Assembly: GCA_025936045.1 (NCBI GenBank) | Contig: JAICUB010000045.1 | Span: 1-50,673, forward strand | Origin: Polyangiaceae bacterium | GTDB lineage: Bacteria; Myxococcota_A; Polyangia; Polyangiales; Polyangiaceae | DNA: 50,673 nt | Reading direction: 5' to 3' | Shown here: piece by piece, positions 1 through 7,042 of the stretch | Numbering within the stretch: the stretch's first letter is position 1 | How the letters are laid out: every line of letters starts with the position of its first letter | Program-made: the position numbers and the translations under genes | The notes under the pieces: generated by a model | What the model was told of the DNA's origin: nothing | Seen by the model: the letters and a program-made list of their open reading frames with translations, nothing else | Databases searched by the model: none

Positions 1-14
1 GCGAGCGATGGTTG

Positions 15-65
15 GTCCCGCCTCGCGGGACGTGCACCGGCTTTTCGCTGGGGCTTCCGCCCCAG
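15..65. repeat. two consecutive hairpins at left edge
   Basis: Two perfect inverted repeats lie back to back. GTCCCGC (15-21) pairs with GCGGGAC (25-31) across a 3-base loop, and CTGGGGC (48-54) pairs with GCCCCAG (59-65) across TTCC. No ORF here has coding character. They could be an intergenic palindromic repeat or the terminator of a gene lying left of the window. Confidence 0.5.
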
Positions 66-88
66 ACCCGCGTCCGCTTCGCGTCCGC

Positions 89-142
89 CCTAGTGCAGCG
101 CCCCACCGGAAGTTGAACGTATCTCACATGCGCTGCACTAGG
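89..142. repeat. 13-bp perfect inverted repeat
   Basis: CCTAGTGCAGCGC (89-101) is the exact reverse complement of GCGCTGCACTAGG (130-142), with 28 bases between. The 9-mer GCACTAGGC of the right arm (135-143) recurs as a direct copy at 901-909, on the other side of the next gene. This may be a worn mobile-element end or a regulatory structure; no transposase is visible. Confidence 0.55.
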
Positions 143-246
143 CTCCTAAATGGCGGCGACGTCCGGGGCGTCTCCGTAACGCGTTGTGGCCGTTGTACGC
201 GGTGGCCGCTTCCTGCGGCCCCGTGGACGCCCGGTGTAAGAATCCT

Positions 247-285
247 GGGGGGTGTGCGTCTTCCAGGTGCGGACGCACATCCCCC
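247..285 (+). promoter_or_regulatory. long leader hairpin upstream of SnoaL-YHS gene
   Basis: GGGGGGTGTGCGTC (247-260) pairs with GACGCACATCCCCC (272-285) over 14 positions, with a single G-U wobble and an 11-base loop. It sits about 45 bases before the ATG at 331. Position and stability suggest a structured 5' leader or an attenuating or recombination hairpin. No known riboswitch class is recognised. Confidence 0.45.
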
Positions 286-330
286 GCACCCAGTTGTCGC
301 CGGCGCCAAGGTGCGCGGCAAGGAGTTAAC

Positions 331-858
331 ATGACCAATCCTCTCTCCGTCGCCGCGCGCTACCGCGCTGCGTACTATGGCGGCCACTACGAGGCCCTGA
401 GGGACCTATTGGCGGACGATCTCGTCGTCACCGGACCGGCCGCCAGCTATCGCGGCGTCGAGAAGTTCCTGAAGGCCTCCGAGCACGTCGCTCCACTGGT
501 CAAGGCCGTCGAAGTGCGCCGGGAGTTTGCGGACGGCGACGACGTTTGCGCCGTCCTCACGCTCGTCGTCCACCCCCCGGGCGAACCCGCGCCCCAGCGC
601 CTCCCGCTCGTGGAGTGGTACCGGTTCGAGGCCGGCCGGATCGCCTCGATTGAGACGTTCTTCGACACTGGACCATTCGTGCGGCGATCAGCCAAGGCCG
701 GGCACAGCGCCGTCGATCCCGTCTGCCATATGCGAGTCGAACCGACCACCGCAGCGACCCGCGAGCACGACGGGCGGACCTATCACTTCTGCAGCGAAGG
801 CTGCGCGATCGCGTTCGCCGATGCGCCCGACAGGTACCTCGCCCCTCCGGGGGCTTGA
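331..858 (+). CDS. SnoaL-like / YHS domain fusion protein
   Basis: This 175-residue protein has two parts. Residues about 1-112 look like a SnoaL/NTF2 fold, a cone-shaped pocket used by small enzymes and binding proteins. Residues about 127-171 form a YHS domain, with the pattern DPVCHM then FCSEGC then F...P..Y, typical of the metal-binding YHS/TRASH-like module found in copper and heavy-metal handling proteins. The ATG at 331 follows AAGGAG (320-325), a clear ribosome binding site; the frame stays open back to 184 but that stretch lacks coding character. There is no signal peptide, so it is probably cytoplasmic. It is a lone gene between two zones of strong inverted repeats, which suggests acquisition or unusual regulation. 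The substrate is unknown; a role in metal sensing is inference from YHS alone. Confidence 0.85.
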   Translation: MTNPLSVAARYRAAYYGGHYEALRDLLADDLVVTGPAASYRGVEKFLKASEHVAPLVKAVEVRREFADGDDVCAVLTLVVHPPGEPAPQRLPLVEWYRFEAGRIASIETFFDTGPFVRRSAKAGHSAVDPVCHMRVEPTTAATREHDGRTYHFCSEGCAIAFADAPDRYLAPPGA

Positions 859-930
859 GCAACATATCGCGCTCCCGTAGGTAAGGATGCATTCGAGGCG
901 GCACTAGGCCGGGGACCACTTGCATCGATC

Positions 931-1060
931 GTGAATTTTGGAGCCCCACTTGGGTGAGACCCGCAAAATTCACTAGCTTTTGGCGTGGTCTGTCCCGTCG
1001 GTACTTTCCTGTTTCGATACACCCAAGCGAGCTTGGGTGTAGGCACGCGCGACGCGCGTG
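931..1060. repeat. cluster of inverted repeats downstream of SnoaL-YHS gene
   Basis: Three structures follow one another. GTGAATTTTG (931-940) pairs with CAAAATTCAC (964-973). ACACCCAAGC (1019-1028) pairs with GCTTGGGTGT (1031-1040) over a 2-base loop. CACGCGC (1044-1050) pairs with GCGCGTG (1054-1060). The motif CTTGGGTG occurs at 949-956 and 1032-1039 and as its complement at 1020-1027, so the elements look related. Nothing in 859-1154 looks coding. The hairpins may include the terminator of the preceding gene, or be remains of a mobile element. Confidence 0.5.
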
Positions 1061-1154
1061 AGGGGGCGCGACGGCAAACCGGCTCGAGCCATTCGGCGAA
1101 TGTCGACGATGCGCGGGGCCCGCGCTAGAAGCGAGCTCCCCACCCTGAACGATC

Positions 1155-2234
1155 ATGCAGAACCTCTTCATTCGCTCGCTGTTCGTCGTACTCGTGACCG
1201 CTTGCGCGCAAGAGCCCGAGCGAGCAGCCACGCAGCCCGTTGCCCCGAGCCCCGTCGCGCCAGCGACCGAGACGGCGAGCGCCACGCCCGTCACGAGCGC
1301 CGCACCCGAGACCGCACCCACAAGCGTCGAAGACGCGACGAAGGCCGACGCGCGCCGACGGCTCGAAGCCGACTGGGCGAAGCTCAAGACCGACGACGCC
1401 GCCGAGCGCGCGCGTTTGACGCCTGAGATCCATCAGGCCGCGGCCGCGCTCGCGGAGGCGAGCTATCCGAACGTGCGCGCGGGACTCAAGGCCGTGCTCG
1501 CGGGCAAGCAGCGCCGTCCGGCCGATGTCGAGCGCGACGCGCAGCGGCACCCCGCCGAGACGCTCGAGTTCCTGGGCCTCACGCCGAGCGAGACGGTGCT
1601 CGAGTACGGACCGGGCGAAGGCTGGTACACGGAGATCTTGGCGCCGCTCCTGGCCAAAAAGGGCAAGCTGATCATCACGACCAGCGACCCGAACGGCCCC
1701 AAGGACGCTCGCTCGACCTATTACGGCGAGCGAACGAAGCTGTTCCTCGAGCGTTTGCCCGAAGCCTACGGCAAGGTCGAGACCGTCGTGCTCGATCCGC
1801 ACGCGCCGCACCTCGGCGCCGACGCCAGCGTCGACGCCGTCCTGCTTTTCCGCGGCGCGCACGGGATGATCAACGACAAGACGCTCGACACCGATCTTGC
1901 GGAGTTTCATCGCATCTTGAAGCCGCACGGCGTCCTCGGCATCGAGCAACACCGCGCCCCGGCGGGCGCCGACCCGACCGAGAGCGCCAAGAAGGGCTAC
2001 GTGCCGGAGGCCTGGCTCATCAGCGAGGTCGAGAAAGCGGGCTTCAAGCTCGCCGGCAAGTCGGAAATCAACGCGAATCCGAAGGACACCAAGGATTACC
2101 CCGCGGGCGTGTGGACCCTGCCGCCCACGCTCCGCCTCGGAGACCAGGACAAGGCCAAGTACCTCGCGATCGGAGAGAGCGACCGCATGACGTTGAAGTT
2201 CGTCAAGGCGGGCCACACGAAGCCGAGCCCGTGA
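1155..2234 (+). CDS. exported methyltransferase-like lipoprotein (COG4798 type)
   Basis: The 359-residue product starts with a short signal peptide and lipobox ending at Cys17 (FVVLVTAC), followed by a Pro/Ala/Thr-rich linker to about residue 55. The rest is a class I SAM-methyltransferase-like fold: motif I reads LEYGPGEGWYTEILAP near residue 150, matching the 'predicted methyltransferase' family COG4798, whose members are usually exported. Later segments (DAVLLFRGAHGM, then FHRILKPHGVLGIEQH) fit methyltransferase motifs III to V. SAM is not expected outside the cytoplasm, so the activity of this exported family is unclear and it may be a repurposed fold. The ATG at 1155 is the only start preceding the signal peptide. 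It is monocistronic and convergent with the lipoprotein gene at 2432. Confidence 0.8.
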   Translation: MQNLFIRSLFVVLVTACAQEPERAATQPVAPSPVAPATETASATPVTSAAPETAPTSVEDATKADARRRLEADWAKLKTDDAAERARLTPEIHQAAAALAEASYPNVRAGLKAVLAGKQRRPADVERDAQRHPAETLEFLGLTPSETVLEYGPGEGWYTEILAPLLAKKGKLIITTSDPNGPKDARSTYYGERTKLFLERLPEAYGKVETVVLDPHAPHLGADASVDAVLLFRGAHGMINDKTLDTDLAEFHRILKPHGVLGIEQHRAPAGADPTESAKKGYVPEAWLISEVEKAGFKLAGKSEINANPKDTKDYPAGVWTLPPTLRLGDQDKAKYLAIGESDRMTLKFVKAGHTKPSP

Positions 2235-2403
2235 CCCGCGCCCCGTGGATGCCCGAACTCATCTCATGCCACGCGCGCTCAACTGCCCGCGAGAGTAACC
2301 TCCTGCTCGAGCTCCGTCGGCCGCTTCGTCGGCCGGGCCCCCGCGCTGGGCTGGAGGGCGTGGATGCGGTCGACTGAATCGAGGGAGGCTCAGGCCGGGC
2401 GCT

Positions 2404-2416
2404 GGGGCAAGGCCCC
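2404..2416. terminator. weak hairpin between convergent genes
   Basis: GGGGC (2404-2408) and GCCCC (2412-2416) flank a 3-base loop between the stop codons of the genes at 1155-2234 and 2432-3286. There is no long T-run, so terminator function is only plausible. The rest of 2235-2431 shows nothing recognisable beyond a doubled CGTCGGCCG. Confidence 0.25.
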
Positions 2417-2431
2417 CCTCTTAACAACGCG

Positions 2432-3286
2432 TCAATAAAACGAAACGTCGTCGAGCCACAGGTCGAAGGGGTCGGTCGCGCTCATGAAATCGAAGGTGAG
2501 GTTGTAGACGGCAGTTGTGGCGACGCCGTCTGCGACCACGCCGAAGTTTCGCTGCGAGAGCCCCGAGAACGGGATGCGATAGTGGTGCCAGGTCGTGTCG
2601 AGCTGCGTCAGGTTCACGCCGAAGCCGTCGTAACACTCCTTGCCGGTGCCCCCGCCGACCGTGCAAACGCCGCCGTCCGGCTCCGAATTCGAATCCGTCA
2701 CCTCGAAGAACACGCGGTTCGTCGACGTGTCGCCGATGCGCGCCCAGAAATCGACGCCGGTGCGCGCGCTCGCGTCGTACGGCACGGTGCCGTACACGCC
2801 GTCCGGCCCCGGCGCGGAGGCGAGTGCAACGCCGAGATCGGCGCCCCAATCCGTAAAGCCCTGTCCCGTCATGCGCATGGCGTAGTGACTGCCGCAGCGC
2901 GGTTCGGGCAGCTTTTCCGGCGGAGCGGGCATGTTCGTGATTTCCGATGGCTCCGGAACGAGCGTGCCGCCCGTAGTGTCGGCGGCCGTCCACCAGGAAC
3001 CGCTGCGCCCGTCGAGCGGCAGCACGAGTCCGTCGCCGTCCTCGAAGTCGTCGATCATCGCCGTCGGATCGATCGGGTCGTTCGCGTCGGGGCACGTCAT
3101 CGTCATCCCGGCCGTGCCGAGGCCGCCCGTCGCGCCGAGGCCGCCCGTCGCGCCGAGGCCCGCCGAGCCGCCCTGACCGCCTTTCCCGCCGGCATCCGGT
3201 GCGTCGCCGTCGCGCGACGTCGCGCCGCAAGCGACGCTGCCAAAACCCACTAAAAAAAGACCGAATAAAAGCGGCGAGGTTTGCAT
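2432..3286 (-). CDS. Gly-rich lipoprotein with jelly-roll (CBM-like) domain
   Basis: A 284-residue lipoprotein: signal peptide with lipobox ending at Cys20 (GFGSVAC), then a Gly/Ala/Thr linker to about residue 60 that contains an 18-bp DNA repeat encoding LGATGG. Residues about 72-284 form one beta-rich domain starting IDDFEDGD and ending DPFDLWLDDVSFY, the layout of carbohydrate-binding jelly-roll modules. The same domain, alignable end to end, is the outer part of the membrane protein at 7039-7977. The ATG at 3286 has GAGG seven bases upstream. It lies 28 bases behind the DUF1552 gene and is probably the third gene of that operon. Binding of a sugar is inferred from the fold pattern; no ligand is known. 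Confidence 0.8.
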   Translation of the reverse strand: MQTSPLLFGLFLVGFGSVACGATSRDGDAPDAGGKGGQGGSAGLGATGGLGATGGLGTAGMTMTCPDANDPIDPTAMIDDFEDGDGLVLPLDGRSGSWWTAADTTGGTLVPEPSEITNMPAPPEKLPEPRCGSHYAMRMTGQGFTDWGADLGVALASAPGPDGVYGTVPYDASARTGVDFWARIGDTSTNRVFFEVTDSNSEPDGGVCTVGGGTGKECYDGFGVNLTQLDTTWHHYRIPFSGLSQRNFGVVADGVATTAVYNLTFDFMSATDPFDLWLDDVSFY

Positions 3287-3314
3287 GCGGTGCCTCGTGT
3301 GAATCGACGCTGAC

Positions 3315-4655
3315 TCAGATTAGGCCCGAGAGCGGACCGTCCGACCACTCGGGCTTGCCGAATTGCGTGTCGGCGATACCGAACGCGTTGAGGAGCGAAA
3401 TCAAGAGCCCGTTGTGCGGAATCTGCTGGCTCGGGTCGAAGCGCACGAAGCGGCCGGTTTCGAACGCTCCGCCGCCGCTTCCCGCGAGCACGTAGCCCGC
3501 GTCGACGCGGCTGTGCGTGTTCCCCTTGGCGAGCTCGTTGCAATAGAGGATGACGGTGTTGTCGAGCACGCTGCCGTCGCCCTCGGGGATGGCCTTGAGC
3601 TTTGCGATCAAGGCGGCGAGCTCGGACATGTACCACTGATTGATGCGCGTCAGCTTGTCGACGGCGGAAGCGTCGCCGTCGCCGAGGTGCGAGAGGTCGT
3701 GATGACCGTCCGTGATGCCGAGCCAGGTGAAGCGCGTCTGCGACACGGAGCGTGACCATTGGAGCGAGGCGACGCGCGTCACGTCGCAGGCGAGCGCCAT
3801 CGCGAGCAGGTCGAGCTGGAGCCCGCCCACGTCGGGATACGCGTCGTTGTCGTCCTTCGGAACGGCGTGAATCGTCGGGTCCGCGCAGGCGGCGCCGCCG
3901 AGTTGCCCGACCTTCGTGAGCCGGACCTCGAGGTCGCGCACGGCGTCGAGGTGCGCGTCGAGACGCTGCCTGTCGGCGCTGCCGAGCGTGGCGGAGACGC
4001 GCGCGTAGTCGGCGCCGACCGCGTCGAGGATCGACTTCTGACGCGCGCGCTCGGCGGCGAGCACCGCCGGATCCGTGTGCAGATCGGCGAAGACGCGCGC
4101 GTACACCGCGGACGGGTCGTCTTCGGGCGGGAGCGGCTGGTCGCTCGCCCGGTAACACATGCGCCCCCAGTTGTCGGCCGCGCCGACCTGCACCCCGAGC
4201 TCGAGCGAACGCAGCTTCGTCGCGTTCCCGATCGCATCGGCGATGCGCTGATCGACCGAGGGTCCGCTCGCCCAGCCCGCGGGCGGCGCCTGCGTCCCGC
4301 CGAACGGTCCCGTGTTGAGCGTCGTGCCGGTGAGCATGCCGCCGATGCCGTTTTGGTGGCCGTCGCCGCCGCCGCCCTCCTGGTAGAGCCCGCGGACGAC
4401 GACGATGTCGTCTTGGTGCGGCGCGAGCGGCGAGAGGATCGTCGAAAGCGTGAAGTCCGTCTCCGTGCCGGTCGGCGTCCACGACGGCAACAGGCCGTCC
4501 GGCGAGAACATCACGACGAAGCGCTGCGGCGCCGCCGTCTGCGCGGACGCGCGCCGCGGCGCGAACGCTTCGAGCCACGGCAGCGCGATCGACGCGCCGG
4601 CGGCGCTCGTGAGCAGGGTGCGGCGGCTGAGCCGCGGGCTGCGCAGGTGAATCAC
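3315..4655 (-). CDS. DUF1552 domain protein, Tat-exported
   Basis: The product has 446 residues. The start is GTG at 4655, whose GTGA overlaps the stop of the DUF1592 gene by 4 bases, and GAGGAGG lies just upstream inside that gene. The N-terminus has a twin-arginine signal (LSRRTLLTSAAGASIALPW), so it is folded before export. The rest matches DUF1552: RFVVMFSPDGLLPSWTPT, then the GGDGHQNG segment, and WSRSVSQTRFTW with GHHDLSH near the end. DUF1552 proteins occur in Planctomycetes and Myxobacteria next to DUF1592 proteins, and their function is not established. The fold recalls the sulfatase/alkaline-phosphatase-like DUF1501 group, which is an inference. It is the middle gene of a three-gene operon. 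Confidence 0.9.
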   Translation of the reverse strand: MIHLRSPRLSRRTLLTSAAGASIALPWLEAFAPRRASAQTAAPQRFVVMFSPDGLLPSWTPTGTETDFTLSTILSPLAPHQDDIVVVRGLYQEGGGGDGHQNGIGGMLTGTTLNTGPFGGTQAPPAGWASGPSVDQRIADAIGNATKLRSLELGVQVGAADNWGRMCYRASDQPLPPEDDPSAVYARVFADLHTDPAVLAAERARQKSILDAVGADYARVSATLGSADRQRLDAHLDAVRDLEVRLTKVGQLGGAACADPTIHAVPKDDNDAYPDVGGLQLDLLAMALACDVTRVASLQWSRSVSQTRFTWLGITDGHHDLSHLGDGDASAVDKLTRINQWYMSELAALIAKLKAIPEGDGSVLDNTVILYCNELAKGNTHSRVDAGYVLAGSGGGAFETGRFVRFDPSQQIPHNGLLISLLNAFGIADTQFGKPEWSDGPLSGLI

Positions 4656-6307
4656 GGTGCGGCCTCCTCGGCGCGCTGGTTCTGGAAGAGCTGTTGCTCG
4701 ACGGTGGCACGCACGACGCGCTTCAGATCGCCGTTCGAGCTCGCGAGCTCTCCGGCGAGCGCGCTCAGCGTGCAGGTATCGGCCGCGCTCGTCGCCTCGT
4801 GACCGAAGGCGTAGCGGAACCACTGCCTTGCGACGCAGCTCCGTACCTCGTCGCTTTGCACGAGAGCTTGCGCGAGCGCGGGCACGCCGTCGAAGTTTGC
4901 ATCGACGTCGGTGCCGACGAGGTAGCCCGTCGCATCCACGGCTTGGCCGCCGTCCACGTCGCGCCAGCGCCCGATGGCGTCATAGTGCTCGAACAGAAAG
5001 CCGACCGGATCCATCAGCTGGTGGCAGCTCTTGCAGTTTTCGTCCGCGGTGTGCTGAGCGAAGCGCTGGCGCGTGCTCAGGCGCGGGTCGACGGTCGGCG
5101 GGCTCACGACGATGTTCGGCGGCGGCGGCGGCGGTGGATCGCAAAAGAGCCGCTCGCGAATGAACTTGCCGCGCAGGGTGGGCGACGTCTGGTTGGCCTT
5201 GGCGTGGACCGCCAAGAACGCGCCTTGTGTCAGCAGGCCCGAGGCGCGTGTCGGATCGAGCGCGACGCGAACGAAGGTGCCCGGCACGGGCGTGCCGCTC
5301 ACGCCGTAGAAGCCCAGCAGCGTGGAGTCGAGGTAGCTGTAGGGCGCGCCCAAGAGCACGGCGAGCGAGGGTGTGTCGTTCCACGCGCCCGCAAGGAACG
5401 CCTGGGTTTCGCGCGTGAACTCGCCCGGCAAGCTCGCATCCCACGCGCGATAGAGTGCCTGGTCTTTTTGCAGGCCGTCGAGGCCGTCGAGGTCCCACCA
5501 TTCGAACATGAAGTGCGTGAACGCTTCGGTCGCGCGCGGCGTCGCGAGCAGGCGATCCGTTTGGGCGAGCAACCCCTCGGTCGTGTCGAGCGCGCCGCCT
5601 TCCGCGGCGTCGAGCAGCTCGTCGTCGGGCGCGGTCGCCGTGACGAGATACGACAGGCGCGTCGCGAGCGCCGGGCCGAACAACGCATCCGGCGCCGACG
5701 GTTCGGGGCGGTACAGGAGCTCCGGCGACTGGAGCATGGCCGCGACCAGAGCGCTCACACCGTCGGCGTCGCCTGGCGTCGCCGTCGCTCGCTCGAGCGC
5801 CACGAGCGCCGACACTTCCTCCGCCGTCAGCGTGCGCCTGTACGCGCGCCGCCCGAACGCCCGCACGAACGGCTCGACGCACGCGCTGTCCGCCGTCGGA
5901 TCGCAGCCGGCGAACGCGCTCAAACGCGTGCTGTCGCCGACGAGAGCCGCAGCGGCGGCGTTCGCGACGTCGAAATACTTCGAGACGTGCAGCGTCGAGA
6001 CGCTGTACGTGTCCGCCTGGTCGTCGAACCCGAAGCTTCGTTCATCCGGCACGAGCTCGTCCGTGACGCTCGCGGCCGCGCCCGTGAGGTCGGCGATGGT
6101 CCGTCCGTACTCGAAGCGCGTGAGCCTGCGGAGCGCGGCCGTTCCGAGGCTCCCATCGTCCGCGGCGCAGAGCGGCGCGGGAGCGTCCGTGCTCGGCTCC
6201 TCGCTTTGCGGCTTTTCCCGCGAAGCCGCGCACGCGACGAGACCGGCGCAGGCGGCGACCGCAGCCGCTAGGCGCGCGATTTTATCCCCGAGACGGAGCG
6301 GCCTCAC
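4652..6307 (-). CDS. DUF1592/DUF1588/DUF1585 lipoprotein with CxxCH motif
   Basis: A 551-residue exported protein. The lipobox ends in GLVAC within the first 26 residues. Segments recognisable in order are DUF1587 (RLTRFEYGRTIADL), DUF1595 (FVRAFGRRAYRRTLTAEEV), DUF1592 (FEWWDLDGL and the GFYGV segment), DUF1588 (GLLTQGAFLAVHA, RGKFIRERLFC) and DUF1585 at the C-terminus. CKSCH gives one CxxCH heme-c motif, so it may be a periplasmic cytochrome-like protein. The start is GTG at 6307 with GAGGA upstream. This architecture is mostly known from Planctomycetes and Myxobacteria with a DUF1552 partner, and its function is unknown. It is the first gene of the operon, divergent from an ECF sigma gene. 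Confidence 0.9.
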   Translation of the reverse strand: MRPLRLGDKIARLAAAVAACAGLVACAASREKPQSEEPSTDAPAPLCAADDGSLGTAALRRLTRFEYGRTIADLTGAAASVTDELVPDERSFGFDDQADTYSVSTLHVSKYFDVANAAAAALVGDSTRLSAFAGCDPTADSACVEPFVRAFGRRAYRRTLTAEEVSALVALERATATPGDADGVSALVAAMLQSPELLYRPEPSAPDALFGPALATRLSYLVTATAPDDELLDAAEGGALDTTEGLLAQTDRLLATPRATEAFTHFMFEWWDLDGLDGLQKDQALYRAWDASLPGEFTRETQAFLAGAWNDTPSLAVLLGAPYSYLDSTLLGFYGVSGTPVPGTFVRVALDPTRASGLLTQGAFLAVHAKANQTSPTLRGKFIRERLFCDPPPPPPPNIVVSPPTVDPRLSTRQRFAQHTADENCKSCHQLMDPVGFLFEHYDAIGRWRDVDGGQAVDATGYLVGTDVDANFDGVPALAQALVQSDEVRSCVARQWFRYAFGHEATSAADTCTLSALAGELASSNGDLKRVVRATVEQQLFQNQRAEEAAP

Positions 6308-6484
6308 GTTGGCGTCCTCACTCGTGACATGTCCACCCTTCCCGAGGTCGATCTACGATTCGTACTTGGGTTCGCCGATTTTTCGATCGGTTTCGGCTCG
6401 CACGCCCATGGTCTCAGTGTGCTCACGACCACGGCGCTGCCGACCGGACCGACCGAGCTCCCCGCGGCGGAGCCCCTGAGTCGC
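6308..6484. promoter_or_regulatory. divergent intergenic region between DUF1592 operon and ECF sigma gene
   Basis: If the sigma gene starts at 6485 or 6521, this stretch is the shared control region of two divergent operons. The ORF in the sigma frame stays open through it back to 6329, but codons before about 6418 lack the GC3 bias of the gene. It contains a small CCGAT/ATCGG hairpin. No ECF-type promoter could be assigned by eye. Confidence 0.35.
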
Positions 6485-7042
6485 ATGGCGGGCGCGGCGT
6501 TTCCCACGGGGCGAGCCGAGATGGCGCGGTTTCGCGAGCTCGTCGACCGTCACTACGAGTTCGTGTGGCGTAGCTTACGCCGGCTCGGTGTGCCGCGATC
6601 GGACGTGGACGACGCCGCTCAAGAGGTGTTCGTCGTCGCCGCCCGCCGGCTCGCCGACTTCGAGGCCGACCGCGAGCGGGCGTTTTTGTTCGGCACGGCC
6701 GCGCGCGTGGCTTCGACCCGGCGCCGCAACGAACGCCGCCGCCCGGAAGAGCTCGACGCGGAATCGGACGCGCGTCCGGCGGCCGATCTCGATCCGGAGG
6801 AGCTCGCGGAGCTCGCGCGCGCTCGCCCGCTTTTGCAGGAAATCCTCGACGGAATGACGGACGAGCTCCGCACCGTGTTCATCTTGTCCGAGCTCGAGGA
6901 GCTGCCCGTGCGTGAGATCGCCGGCGTGCTCGGCGTACCGCAAGGTACCGTGAGCTCGCGGCTCCGTGCCGCACGCGAGAAATTCAACGCGGGGATCAAA
7001 CGCCTGCAGGCGCGCGCCGCGTTTGCCTGGAGAAAGCGATGA
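6485..7042 (+). CDS. ECF-family RNA polymerase sigma factor
   Basis: A two-domain sigma factor of about 185 residues. Region 2 is seen in YEFVWRSLRRLG followed by DAAQEVFVVAARRL. Region 4 is seen in LRTVFILSELEELP and the helix-turn-helix IAGVLGVPQGTVSSRLRAAR. There is no region 1 or 3, as in ECF factors. The start is uncertain: ATG 6485 (GGAG 12 bases upstream) and ATG 6521 are both reasonable, and 6329 would leave no room for a divergent promoter. Its last codons overlap the next gene (ATGA). The partner at 7039 is the expected regulator of its activity. The likely targets are its own operon and the divergent DUF1592/DUF1552/lipoprotein operon, which is inferred from position and domain sharing. 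Confidence 0.88.
   Translation: MAGAAFPTGRAEMARFRELVDRHYEFVWRSLRRLGVPRSDVDDAAQEVFVVAARRLADFEADRERAFLFGTAARVASTRRRNERRRPEELDAESDARPAADLDPEELAELARARPLLQEILDGMTDELRTVFILSELEELPVREIAGVLGVPQGTVSSRLRAAREKFNAGIKRLQARAAFAWRKR

Noticed and set aside
89..142. Integron attC site
   Set aside because: GTTGAAC at 112-118 fits one core site, but the matching RYYYAAC partner and the two-arm layout are missing.
3250..4710. Long open frames antisense to or out of frame with real genes (for example 486 codons opposite the DUF1552 gene, 525 codons opposite DUF1592, 589 codons opposite the radical SAM gene)
   Set aside because: They are Arg/Ala/Gly-rich shadows created by high GC3 and have no motif or start signal; the opposite frame holds clear protein families.
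6329..6484. N-terminal extension of the ECF sigma factor from ATG 6329
   Set aside because: No ribosome binding site, weak codon bias before about 6418, and it would remove the divergent promoter space.
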